In this document: in pieces, positions 9,280 through 20,944 of the stretch | Numbering within the stretch: the first letter of the stretch is position 1 | Layout: each line of letters opens with the position of its first letter | Assembly: GCA_021234155.1 (NCBI GenBank) | Contig: JAJEKV010000041.1 | Span: 3,956,829-4,020,828, forward strand | Source of the DNA: Isoetes taiwanensis | Lineage: Eukaryota; Streptophyta; Lycopodiopsida; Isoetales; Isoetaceae | Direction: 5' to 3' | DNA: 64,000 bases | Position numbers and translations under genes: made by a program | Notes under the pieces: model-generated | The model's database searches: none | Told to the model about the DNA's origin: nothing | What the model saw: only the letters and a program-made list of their open reading frames with translations

Positions 9280-12200
9280 CTGCCATATGCAGACATTACT
9301 TCCATCAACCATGCAACATTATTCTCTACTAGATTCTTGTAGAGCAGGAGCTCATCTCCTGGTGACCCAAACTCCAGGACCTCATTTCTGGTCATTTAAG
9401 GGTGAAAAGACTGACTTCATTTTTCCTCATTTGAGTAAAGGAGAATTCATCATTGGAAAATTCAGATAAGTTTTCTCAACTTTTAAACTTGTACGTCTCT
9501 TGAAACACAACAATGTGTGACTTGTACATACTATTTTTTTGTCAAATGCCTATACGATTTGCAATACAAGACTTTGCAAGAATCATAACCCCAACCTTGG
9601 CCAGAATATCTCTAAATCACAAAAAAATAATTGTGGAGATTTTATTGGAGTCTATCCTCTTTTTTGTACCATATTGTTGTTCCCTCAACACTTTCTCGAA
9701 TATTTGCAATCATTTATAGTCCATCTAATCTATGCATCCAATTTTACCTTGTGTTTTTGGAATTTTATTATATTTGGTCTATTTAGGCTTTTGTTTCGTA
9801 GTTTTTGCTTACCAACCTTGGTTGAAGGGCTTCCCATGGCTTGACCATGGGATTAATAAGCCTAAGTCTCTTAGAGACTAGGCAAAATTGTATATTTTTT
9901 GGGTTGTTGATCCAAGGGCATTACCCTAGGAATGGAGGGCAAGAAGTTGGCATATGCCATGAAGCATGCCAGTTAGACAACGGAGATGTGGCTTGGAGCT
10001 AAGAAACTCGTCCAACTGAGGATTTCGTGTTTCCACCTTCAAGCATAAAGTTTCGCATTTGTCACAGTCTCTCCAACCATGGAGCTGGCTGTTCTTTGAG
10101 TGTTTTCATAGATTGAACAGATTGAGCCGTTCTTTAGCATCTCCATCTTCCACATCTTCCCTCTTGATTCAAACCTGAGGCAAACTGACAATCTCCCTTT
10201 TTGTCTCTCCTCAATTCTATTTGCTTTCCTCCGTAATTAGCTCATTTCTTTGGGCTTTAAGCACTAATGGCTTTTGCTGCTTGGTAATTTGTACCCTTCA
10301 GCTCTGTTTTGCCACTTTTGGTGCTCCAAGGTGCAATATCCGTTTGCATTTTGAGTCAAAGTTTTCCATACAGGCAAACCTACGGTAAGGCGTCACCAAA
10401 TACTAATGTAATATGTCATTAGGGGAGGGTCGCTAATTGTGGACCATGCAAAAATGGGTACTAGATAATCGCATGCAAAGCAGCTCCTAACATAAGGTAT
10501 CGCTAGTGGATTGGCTTCCATATGATAATGTGATGTAGCTACTGGATTCATGATGTGAGGGTGAATAAATGGACGTCCTTCAATTACAAAAAAGAAGGGT
10601 CAAATTTACCAATAGTGGATCAATACCTAAACTTGTTATCTCAATCTCAAAGATTGGATAAAGTGGATGAAAAACTGGAAATAGGTTCAAATTACGTTTG
10701 CAAATGCTTTTTACAAATTTTTGTTTGGGAAAATCTTTTTAATAAAAAATAAGATTTTTTATGAGAGATTCTTTTTTACCAAACCATTGTATATAATATC
10801 TAAGCCACTAAAAATAGATAAAGAAGAGAAGCACTAGAGAATGTCAATTGTTTCTGCGCTCATAACTTGAGAAGGTCAGATTCAGATGATCTTGGACTTA
10901 TTGGAAAGCCTAGGTAAAGTGCTTTCCATTGGCTTATAATTTAGCATAGATCTATCAAGATAGGTACTTGCTTTTTTATACTTTTCAGTCCGAATACCTT
11001 TTTGTAAGGTGCAGGTTTGATGGTAATATATTTTTTATCATAACTTTTGAATCCGAACTCCGTTTTGTGTATTTTTTATTACCTTGAAAAGCTCTCTCTG
11101 GGATCTTTCTGATGATATATGATATGCTCATACTTGGTTAAGTTTTTTGGGTCATAATAGCAAATTCCTTGGCAGATTTGGTAGGATTTCACACATGATT
11201 AAAACATGATTTGCACAGTAGCAAATCATACTCTCTATCCAGCTGATCTTTCTGGTCATGTCCTTTTCCTGTTTTATTGTAGTGCAGTAAGCTTTTATGA
11301 AGATATTGAAGAGATGATGTTATCATGGCCACGTTTTGTATCGGAACAAAAAAAATTGAAAGTTTTTATTTTGGTTTTGGTTATTATGTTCAATCATAAA
11401 CATTTAATCTTTGATCTATAAGTCCATAGGATTTCCCTCTGCTTGGCATATAATCCATGAGAATTCAGAAGAGGGGTATTTTCTAGACTATTTTTCGTAG
11501 TGTGGGTATTTTTAAGCCTTATTAGTACAAATTTTATACAAGAAGAAATTAAATTGCCTTTCAATATCTAGCATTATAACAGGGGTTTTTTTTTGTGATT
11601 TTATACGTTTTTTGGCACGGTTTTCATATGATTTCATGGGCGTATTGCATGAGGCATACTAATCAGTATATCTAGAGTGCACTCCGCATTTTATTCTCTA
11701 AATTCTATATCACCAATGATTTACCCCCTTTTTATTTTTATATTTATTTTTATTTTTATCACTTTAGGGGTCATGTTTTGTAGGTTTATTCTAGGGTTTG
11801 GCCGCCCCAGAACAGAGGAGGCTAGACTCAAGGAGGTAAGACTCAGATGACCACCTCATCCGCTGAGGCCGAGAGATTTGTATCTTTCTGCTGTAGATCT
11901 TGTAGTCTTGGTGTCTCATTTTCGATGTCCCTTTTGTCCCCCAATTTAGTACTAAAATCAATAAAGGTGGTTGGAGATCTTGGAGGCAATTTCAAATTTA
12001 TAAAACAAAAATAGCAATAAAAAATCGAATTCCTTGAATCTTGGAGAACCGGGCTACAGTGTGTGCATGTGTTGAGCCCCGATAAAGAAAACTAAAACAC
12101 CAACGAAATCATCATTCTTGCTTCTCGTCTTTCGATATGTTCAAGGTTTGAATGGAACCAATGGATTGTGTTTCTTTTTCCTATTTGCAACATTCAATTT

Positions 12201-13250
12201 GTGAGTTATTAGCGTATTTGAATGCCTTGCCTTATGAATTATGAATTGGGCATGGAAATAGCATTCCACTGATATATTTGAGTCCAGTTTGTTGGGTTGC
12301 CGCTAAGGGAAAAACCCTCATCCATGTGGGTTTCTAGCATATTCCAAGTATATGTCAGTATATGCTCGAAAACATGACTTTGAAGTGTGATTTAAGCCAT
12401 TTCACTCTCGGGTCACGGAGGGCAACCCTCCGTGCGCAGCACCTTGTTCCAACTTGCCCTCTCGGGTGAGAGACGAAGAACATATTGGTCCCAAGATTGC
12501 AATGTGATGGGAAGGTTTTGTTGTTGGACCTATTAGGTTTAGCACCTAGTCTCACATTCTAGAGTGGGATGCCCAGCAAAATTGGTCGCCTCGTGTACCA
12601 TGTTTTAGTGCCACGTTGGACGAAAATATGGCCTCGCAAACCCTAAAATAGCGCAGCGAAGTTCCAGAGATGGTGCGTCGCCAGAAGCTCCGCTCTTCAT
12701 GGTACAGGATGTGCCCCATCTGGGGCCATTACTGATCTTCGATGTGTTCATCTCAGGTCCATGAATGACATTATTTCATGCCTTATTTGCAACGGATCTT
12801 TTCCATATTTGGTGCATGTGGCCCTAATTTGAGCATGCAGGAATCTGCGGTGGAGAGTAAACTGCCCCTTCTGACCGTTAGTAGCCCTCAAATGGTACAT
12901 GTTTTTCTTGCTTTCTGCTGCATGCATGCAAGAAGAATCTAGTCGTTCAGTATTAATTCTCTCTGCCTTTAACCATGCAATTAGATTATTATTTTGTTTC
13001 GTAGGTAGAAGTTATGATTCTTTGCAAGTTTTGGCGCTCGATTTCCCTCCCATTTAGCTATGAACCTAGCCATGTACATTCAGATCATCCTTTTTATCAA
13101 GGTTGCAGGCTGAGTCAAGACATCAATCTGGCTGGTAGTGCAATCCATGCCATCCATTTGAACAAAATTTCATCTGATATTTGTGCCATCTTCAGATCTT
13201 AGTGTATATATAATGGATTTGTGGTTCAGGCTAAACAGATCCATATTCTT
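9280..13250. other. Intergenic stretch without a recognisable gene
   Basis: AT-rich sequence with only short, repeat-like frames. It holds a copy of a dispersed ~120-bp repeat (11566-11694), a diverged copy of the 5093 repeat (12295-12370) and a perfect 9-bp hairpin, CACGGAGGG/CCCTCCGTG, at 12414-12434. Segments such as 10850-11100, with CATAACTT-type phrases, resemble LTR interiors, but no paired LTR was found. Confidence 0.5.
11566..11694 (-). repeat. Dispersed ~120-bp repeat, copy 1
   Basis: Read on the minus strand: CACTCTAGA..., then AATACGCCCATGAAATCATA, AAACCGTGCCAAAAAACG and a tail CCCCTGTTATAATGCTAG. Other copies are at 28615-28732, 33677-33792 and 52606-52723. No terminal repeats or coding capacity are seen, and the class is unknown. 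Confidence 0.6.
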
Positions 13251-13255
13251 CCAGT

Positions 13256-14521
13256 ATGCCTCCTTGCACTGGATCTAGAGCCGTAGACCCTTCAGCTTTT
13301 GAAGCAGCAGAGGTTCTTAGAGACCTTCTTCTCACTTGGCCCAAGAATTGTAGCAGGAATAGAGTCTCTGCCCCACATCCAAATGCCAATCCCCTACCTC
13401 CTTCCCATGAGCTTGATAGATCAGGCATAGGTAGGAAGAAAGCCGTTAGGAATATGAAGAGAGATTCATGGTCATTGGAAAACTTGAAGAAGGCCAAAGA
13501 AGATGTTGAGGAGGGTTTATATTCTATTAGAAAAGCTGCCAGGCTTTATTGTATTCTTCACACTACACTAAGGACTAAGGAACCATGTTTACAATATCTC
13601 TAAATCTAAATGTGGGAGGAGGCCAAAAGCATTGTCTTGGGAAGAAGAGGAAAAGCTAGTGTTGTGGTGCCTTCAACAAGTGGCTGATGGGTGGGGTGTA
13701 ACAGTCATAATGTTGAGACAAAAAGTTGCTGATCTTTGTGCAGGTAGAATCACTCCATTCAAGAATGGAGTTCCTGGCCTCAAGTGGTGGAGGTGTTTCA
13801 GAAATAGGCATCTTGATTTAGCTTTAAGGAAGGCTCAAATAATTGATAATGCTCGTGCAATTGCTTGTTCAAAGCCTAACTTGGATGCTTTTTATCAATC
13901 CTTGCAGGAAGCTTTTGGCCTTGTTGATAAGGATTCTCACCGCATTTGGAATTGTGATGCATCGAGCATACAAGCAGGTAAAGAATCAGGGGTTAGAGTG
14001 TTAGGAAGGAAAGGAGGTAGCGCATCAAAACGTTGCTGGAAATGTAATTAGCTGTGATAATGTAGCTCCTGCTCAAAATTCAAGTAGAAGGGCTAGAAAA
14101 ACTTTTATTTCTAAAGATATAGAGGCACTCTTCTTGTCACTAAAGACGATCTGATTGCAAGAATGGAGAAGGAAGAAGAGGAAAGAAGGGAGAAGAAAAA
14201 AGCTAGAGAGGAAGCTGACAAAAGAAAAAGGGTGTTGGCAAACGCAAAGAAGAAAAAGAAAGAGCAATTGGAAAAAGAAAAGGAAGAGAGAAGAAGGCTT
14301 CATGATAGTAAGAGATTTCCGGTTTTTGGTCCTAAGAATCATCCTATGTTAGAAGCAAGAAAAAGTCGAGCAAATGCATTTAACAGGTTAAAGGAAAAAA
14401 GAGCAAAATGGCTTCATAAAGAGGTATGAACTTAATATTTTCATTTATCTTTCTTATTAGCAAGTTGTTGAATTTGAGTAACCTTTAATTAAACTGTTTG
14501 CAGGAATTGAGGATAGAATAA
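13256..14521 (+). pseudogene. Pogo/Tigger-like transposase lacking most of its DDE domain
   Basis: The first frame (13256-13603) contains a Psq-type helix-turn-helix around WSLENLKKAKEDVEEGLYSI. A frameshift near 13580 leads into VYNISKSKCGRRPKALSW and a CENP-B/Tc5-type HTH (EEEEKLVLWCLQQVADGWG, GLKWWRCFRNRH). It then reaches the first catalytic Asp in IWNCDASSIQ (about 13945-13980). The frame ends at 14051, and the middle and end of the DDE core are missing. The sequence resumes with SSRRARKTFISKDIEAL, another frameshift, and a Lys/Glu-rich coiled coil (14163-14429). A final exon, 14504-14521, ends ELRIE-stop. The enzyme would mobilise TA-targeting elements; this copy cannot. Confidence 0.75.
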
Positions 14522-14699
14522 GAAGAACAAGAACATGCTGTGAATGATGATCCAGGATGCTTTAGACAATGATATGGCAGAGGCTGATGAGTAAGCAAGG
14601 TTTTAGCTTCTATTTGTCAATTATTAACTTGTATGTTGTTGAATTAACATATTGATTTTTAGGTGCTTCTTGAAGTTGTTCTTTCAAATCATTGCAATG

Positions 14700-14835
14700 A
14701 TATATATCAAGATAGCCAGCTTCTAGATAGTCCCAGCCAATATGTCTACAGTTTGGAAGCTCAAAATTCTCCTAGCCAATATGGCTACAGTTTGGCTACA
14801 ATATGGCTACAGTTTGGAAGCTCAAAATTATGATA
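14700..14835. repeat. Short tandem repeats
   Basis: AGCCAATATGGCTACAGTTT and GGAAGCTCAAAATT recur two to three times in a row. This lies in the trailing part of the pogo-like remnant and is probably slippage-derived. Confidence 0.55.
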
Positions 14836-15759
14836 TTTGGCATTCCAATAGCCCTTCTAGGTTCTGGTCTATTGATCCAACAGACAAAGCTTTAGAGATA
14901 TGTGCAAACAATTCAATTGATATGCCAGAAAGGAGGACTTTAAAGTTCTTTGTATTCACATTTTATTTGAAATGGATCAATCCATGGATTTTATGTAGAT
15001 GGATTTGTGAGTGGCAATTGTTTTGACAATGGAATCAGACTTCTTTTCGACCAAATGTAATAGTTTTTGCAATGAAATCAGACTTCTTCAGATCCAAATG
15101 TACTTTGTTGCTCCATGTCTGGTTTTTGTGTTTCAATGCAGGATATAAAATGGACCAATTAAAGGAATGAGATGTGCCAAATTAGGGCTGCAATTGATCC
15201 ATATCAGTCCAAAAAGATCAGTTTGTTTGATCCATTGTTTGAGGCAAAAAATCTTATTTAATCTTTACAATTTATGTGTCATTATGATCATCACACATGT
15301 CTCATCATTTCTGATTGGTTAGTTTATTCATATTCTGCATATCAAATTCGAAAATCTGTTCCAAAGTCTTATTTGCACCAACTGTGGGCATCCCACTCTA
15401 TGGGTGGTCGATGTGGATCACTAGGTTTTCTCTTGATGGTGTACCTCTTAGGAGCTTGGCATAAGATGTTTAAGAGATGCATATAAAGCATGGGTAGAAA
15501 TTGGTCATGGACACTGACATGGATTTGTCTTAATTTATAGTTTGATTAATGACATTTAGCGACAATTGGAACTCGTTTATAGAGGTCAATGGCAGTATAT
15601 AGTTATATCTAAAGCAGTTCAAAATAATTTATTTTATGGGTGTAAATTGGTTTATGAAAGTTTTATTGTGAGGCGCTCTTGTTGATCTGACGCCCAGAGT
15701 AAGATCTAATGATCATGTCCAAACTTTGGTTCAAAGTTTTTAAAGTTTGTCCAATATAA

Positions 15760-16010
15760 GACCCCCCTAGTTGTTTTTGCTGATATTCGGTAGGGCGTCC
15801 ATCGGTAGGCTCGAACTGTTAGATGCCAGTTTTGGGTGATCTTAGCCATCGTTAAGCGCAACTTTGTTTTAGTTAACTGTCAGTTTCAAATACAGAATTA
15901 AACTAAAGGTTATGAAGCGCATTGTACACATGTACAAGCATATGTGTTTGGGGCTCCTCGCCAACCGTTGGACGCCCTGTATGAATATCAGCAAAAACAA
16001 CTGGGGGGTC
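15760..16010. mobile_element. Fold-back element (MITE-like), ~250 bp
   Basis: The left end AGTTGTTTTTGCTGATATTC plus AGGGCGTCC returns inverted as GAATATCAGCAAAAACAACT plus GGACGCCCT at the right end. Both are flanked by a G/C run (GACCCCCC / GGGGGGTC). Arms are about 45 bp with small indels. The centre is non-coding. A target duplication is not clear. Confidence 0.65.
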
Positions 16011-16117
16011 TGGGGTGTTTTATTTCAATGGTTCGATTTCTTAATATGTGGATTGCTATGTATAATATTATATTAATACAATGTATATATATATGTATTA
16101 GGGTGTATATGGGATTA

Positions 16118-16152
16118 AAAATTTTTTTAGCCCCTTTGGGGCCTAGGGTTGT
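16118..16152. repeat. Tail hairpin (A/T run plus GCCCC/GGGGC)
   Basis: AAAAATTTTTTTAGCCCC-TTT-GGGGCCTA resembles the tail of the fold-back family at 26378-26405 and 50440-50470. It may mark another decayed member. Confidence 0.4.
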
Positions 16153-16497
16153 TATGTGTATATATAATAGCGTCTATATATGTCCAAGTCTTTTGCCTAA
16201 GGGTTATTTTGTATGAGGCCAAGGTTAGGTTGCAATAACTGCTTGGGAAATAATACTAGTTTGTAAAAGAACAAAAAAGATTAGAATGGCATGACATGCC
16301 ATTTTGCATTATAACACCAGAACAAAACAATGATATGGCAACATTAAGTCTCATGGGATTGAACCATGATTACAAAAAGAAAGTAAGCATGTGCCTTGCA
16401 CATTGTTAAGTAAAAGAGATGCTCGAAATGCATGCATTGCATGTATACATAGTATGCATGCATTGTGTGCATGTAATGCATGCCAAAACCATAGGTT

Positions 16498-17215
16498 TTA
16501 GAATTAGAATTAGAATTAAAATTATTGTCCCTAGTGCCCTGAGGCCCCTGGACTGATGTAGCATGGGCGAGCTCCCAAATAGGGTGCTACTAGCGCAACA
16601 TGCTGATACAGTGTAGCCCTTTCGGAGGGCTTTTCTTATTTTCTATTGATACTGGCACCCCGCTTATAATCGGCATCATGGCCGTGCGATGGTGCGACGC
16701 TATCATCAGCTTTTAGCTGAGCTCTTTTCGGGCCTTAACGTCCCACCTCTCTGGCGGTTCATATTAGAAGCCCTCTTTCCTTGTGCACCTCCCGATGCTC
16801 GGTTGTCGTATCCCTGATTAAATCTGCCATATCTTTTTGTGTCCCCTTTTGTCATTAAGATGTGGACCGACTGCCCCCATCTTACATTCCTGTATTTGCT
16901 TCTAATGTCTCCATACACTGTACATTCGTTGAGCATGTGGCTCTCGTCTTCCACTTTCCCTTCATTACAGATTATGCAGATCCGGTTTTCTCTTTCCACT
17001 TTTCTCCACCTGTCCTTTTCAATTCTTATATCATGGCTCCCCATTCTAAATCTTGCCAATGTGTCTCTTCTTGTCTTCCCTATTAGATTGTCCCTGTACA
17101 TCGGTTGTCCTATCTGTTGCTCGGGGTTGAAGATTGTTGTTAGCCATAGTGTTTTGGGACCGTTATGTTTTTGTAGCCATGCTTTCGTTGCTATTTTGAA
17201 TTATGAACCCTCAGT
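16498..17215 (-). pseudogene. Non-LTR retrotransposon (LINE) ORF2 C-terminal end and 3' UTR
   Basis: On the minus strand the frame runs from about 17200 to 16706. It reads WLQKHNGPKTLWLT, TLARFRMGSHDIRIEKDRW and ICIICNEGKVEDESHMLNEC, the family's C-terminal Cys/His region after the reverse transcriptase. The reverse transcriptase itself is absent, so this is a 5'-truncated copy, as is usual for LINEs. After the stop a ~200-base 3' UTR holds a strong hairpin (AGCCCTCCGAAAGGGCT, 16612-16630). It ends in about three TAATTC units near 16500, which look like a microsatellite tail. Clade is not assigned. Confidence 0.75.
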
Positions 17216-17409
17216 TTTTGGTGCACCCACACTCGAATGTGGAAACAAAGCACCAGCCGGCGGGTTGTAACCGCTCTATCTTGGTGGTCGGTCGGAGGTC
17301 CCTCACTGTCCCGACACTTAGCTCATTTCCTTTTTCTACAAGTATTGTGCATAGTCTTGGTGCCCAATAGTGGTGCCCAGCGGCAACAAAGTCGCACTGA
17401 CCTAGACTA

Positions 17410-17500
17410 CATTAGTGAAGCCGATTACTATCAAGGTTAAAAAAACCCCGCCCCGAAGGGTTTTCGACGAAAAACTTTAATAGTAATGGGCTCACTAATG
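17410..17500. repeat. Fold-back sequence with inner hairpin
   Basis: CATTAGTGAAGCCGATTACTAT returns inverted as ATAGTAATGGGCTCACTAATG. The loop contains a second hairpin around AACCCCGCCCCGAAGGGTT. The total length is 91 bp. It may be a tiny transposon or the end of a larger one. Confidence 0.55.
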
Positions 17501-18790
17501 CATGTTATTATTATCAGATTCTTCTTCCATCATTCTGGCGCCACTTATCCTTTTTCCCTTCTGTGGATTTTGGATTTTTCCCGCTGCCACTCATCCTTTT
17601 CCCAACATTCTGAATTTTGAATTTTTCCTGATTTTCCTGATGCCACTTCCCTCTTTGTTTTTCCTTCCTACTGTGCAGTATTATGGCCCCCTCTGTTTGT
17701 GGGTGTAATAACTGAATCATTATCTTTTACTATTCCTTTTCCTTCTATACCCTTCTCGTATTGGCCTTTGTGTTTCTATATTTGACCAATCTTCTGCACA
17801 AGTTCAAGAAGCTACGAAGCGATCTTTTGCTGCCAAAATCCTGTTTTCAAACATTTCCTCTTAAGCTGTGGCTGTAGCTGTAGGTGTTTATCTCATCTAT
17901 AAGCTCATTTGCTCTTTGCTCCTTGTCATCATATATTTTCTGGTGTCTACTGTCCTCTTGGTTTAAAGCCCTTTGATGTCTTTCAAGCTCTTGACTGATT
18001 TCCCTGACATCCTTATCATCAATGGATCTGTGATATCGTTCTGTATCCATACTGCAAGATTTTCCTTTCAACTGTTCAGAATCAAGGGTATGCCTCTCCT
18101 TCTCGATCTTAAATATGTCTGCATCTCTACTTTCTCCACGCGCTCACTAACTAGCTCCACGCACTCAAAAAATACTAGTGGCATACCCTCACACAAATAC
18201 AACAACACAATCATATGCAAACCGTAGCAAAGTAGTCGTATATTTATATGTTTTGCGTGAGGCCAAAACAATTTTGATGGAATTATAAGGACGAGGGACA
18301 TTAATATAATCAAAGAAGAGTTGAATCCACTATAATAACGTGAAATAGTTATAGAGCCATCACAACATAGCTACACCTACAATTAATGTTTATCTGGGAT
18401 TGAACTATGATTATATAGCCATTGACCACCTGACACTGCAAATTCAAAAGCAAATAGATATGCCAAGAACCTCAAAATCAAGAGAAGTTGATTATCTTGA
18501 AGAAAAGGGAACATGAAAGATTGCACACAGTTTTGCAAACCCTTGGTGTTTTGTGATGCTAGAGAAAAAGTAAGGCTCTCATGTGAAAAGACCTATGTGA
18601 CCGCAAAAGAAAGTAAGGATGTGCCTTGACTACATGATTGATCATAGAAAGCGAAAAAGCCCTATGCAATTTATGCAAATTCATGCCTTCTTCATCTTTT
18701 ATATGCTGTCTGTGGCCAAGAAAGCATGCAGTCATGAACAACCCGAAAGAGGGATGAGATAAAAAAAGGAGTAATATAGAACAGAGAAAT
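17500..18790. other. No gene recognised
   Basis: Pyrimidine-rich and AT-rich sequence. A frame on the minus strand at 17847-18071 encodes a charged, helix-prone peptide but has no family match I can name. A segment at 18165-18260 (ATACTAGTGGCATACCCTCA, AACCGTAGCAAA, TTTTGCGTGAGG) is repeated at 19230-19340, so the two flank the 181-bp tandem repeat. Confidence 0.4.
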
Positions 18791-19197
18791 CACAAATGCA
18801 TGTGAATGGAAGATTGAGATTGACCAGCTAGAAGGACCTTTGCATGCAAAAGCATGTCAATGTAAACTTGAGATTCACTGGATGTGAAGTGGTCTCACAT
18901 GCCAAAGCATGTGGATGGAAACCTAAGTTTGACCGGGTGAGAAGGAGCGTATACATGCATTGACTTTCAAGGAAGGTGCTATGCATGTATAGGCATAGGC
19001 ATGCATGTCCAAACCAAAGATGCATGCAAAAGCATGTTAATGTAAACTTGAGATTCACTGGATATAAAGTGGTCTCACATGCGAAAGCATGTGAATGGAA
19101 ACCTAAGATTGACTGGGTGAGAAGGGACATATGCATGCATTGACTGGAAGATAAGGTGCTATGCATGCATGGGCATAGGCATACATGTCTAAACCAA
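18790..19197. repeat. Tandem repeat, 181-bp unit, ~2.2 copies
   Basis: Units start at about 18842 and 19022 with GCATGCAAAAGCATGT. They share AAACTTGAGATTCACTGGAT, AGTGGTCTCACATGC and ATGGAAACCTAAG. A partial unit lies before 18842. GCATGC palindromes recur within the unit and in a separate stretch at 16430-16485. Confidence 0.8.
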
Positions 19198-19652
19198 AGG
19201 TTAGGAGGGCAAACTAACTAGAAATACAAAGCGCGCTCTATAAATACTATTAGCATACCCTCATAGATATATAACACCACATTCATCTGAAAACCGTAGC
19301 AAAATGACCGTATAATTATACGTTTTGCGCAACGAGCCATTTTTTGTGATATAGATTTAATTCTGGCTAATGTAATTCACTTTGATCCTGTTATAAGGTA
19401 CGTATTATGTTATTTTGCTTATTAGGATCGTTGTCTCGATCTCTCTACATGTTTCTATGTTGTGTTAGAAAAAAGTGTACTGGATCACACCCAAAGATCT
19501 GCGGAAAAAAAAGGTTTTTCATCATTTTTTGTCATTATAACATCTTTTGCTGCTCAATTACTTTGCTCTTGCATCGCCATATGAAGAAATACAAACTTGA
19601 ATTTGCAAAAGCATAAGAAGAATGTGTGCCCTCGATGGGAAGTTATCAGTCT

Positions 19653-19741
<89 letters not shown>
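19653..19741. repeat. (GATA)n microsatellite
   Basis: About 22 uninterrupted GATA units. Confidence 0.97.
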
Positions 19742-20944
19742 GGTTTCTATTATCCAGAGAGACCTAATTGGCCATGGGACCCAAACAACAAAAGGGGCAT
19801 GGAAGCCCAAAAAGCAAAACTAGCAAAAGGCACACCAGAAGGCTTTGGCAAAGTTAAACTTGTTACATGTTTAGTCAAGCTTTAGCTTTGGTTTCCAGAT
19901 TAAAGTTTTTTAGTTTTGGTGTCATTAGAGTGTGGTAATTGGCATTTTGACATTTGTAGCAATTTGATCTAGTGAAAGGTTAAATTTATATTTGGTATAT
20001 TTTTTCCTGTATCTTCCATATGAGGAAGCAATATTTTTTGGTTGTGATTGAATTGGACTATCTCTTCCCTCTTTCGATGAAATGTGATGCTAAATAAAGG
20101 CTTTGCATAGCACAGACCAATACCTTATGATGCCCAATTATGCCCAATTATTTTGCACAGTCCTTTGACTCATTCTAGATGGGTCTCAACTTGTCACTTA
20201 TGGCGGAGCCTTGTTAAATCCAAGTTGTCCTCTAGAGTAGTATATATGATGGCATGCTTGCAATAAATTATATGTCAAAATGCTTTTCAGAAGATATAGG
20301 ATCGGATTTCAAATAATAGTGCAAATCTGTTATGATAGATCTCATCCAAGAATTATTTCAATTTTAAGATTATACTAGCTACAATGGATTTCTGTTAGCT
20401 TTCTAAAGAGCCATTAGTCATCGTATAAGAAATTCTTGCAAAAATTTGCAAATTTTGTAAAAACATTTGGAAGAATATTTCTTTTCTATCAAATTTTAAG
20501 TGTAAAAGATCCGAATTGTCTTCAACTTTCTAAGACATCCATTGTCTTCAACTTTCTAAGACCTCTAATTCCAGGTCAAAAAAATAACTCTTAAACTCAT
20601 TTGCTACTTCAGAAGCAACTGGAGGCATCAATCACTTAAATTCTGCTCCCACTATATTGCAGACAAATGGAAAATCGATCTGGGAAATTGTCTTGCTATT
20701 TAAGCATCAATCTATCCATTTGCAGGTGCAATTTACCATGATATACCTGACCAATTACTATTGGAAAAAATTGCAAATATGAAGCCGTCACGCCTATGAA
20801 TCCTTCCATTGCTCCATGGACAGTAGACATGATTTCCGTCTACATTTGCTTCAGCGACAGGCATTGGATGTGTATAGATAGCAGACAGGGCACAAGATTA
20901 ATTTGACGCTATTATAGCAAAAGCTGTGTTTTACCTTAAGCAAG

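Noticed and set aside
12414-12434. Hairpin CACGGAGGG/CCCTCCGTG as a terminator or small RNA
   Set aside because: The stem is only 9 bp, without a transcript unit, second copy or partner sequence in the window.
14073-14342. Minus-strand frame rich in Phe and Leu, membrane-like
   Set aside because: It is the antisense of the Lys/Glu-rich coiled coil of the pogo-like transposase.
19649-19745. CRISPR-like or centromeric array
   Set aside because: It is a plain GATA microsatellite without spacers.
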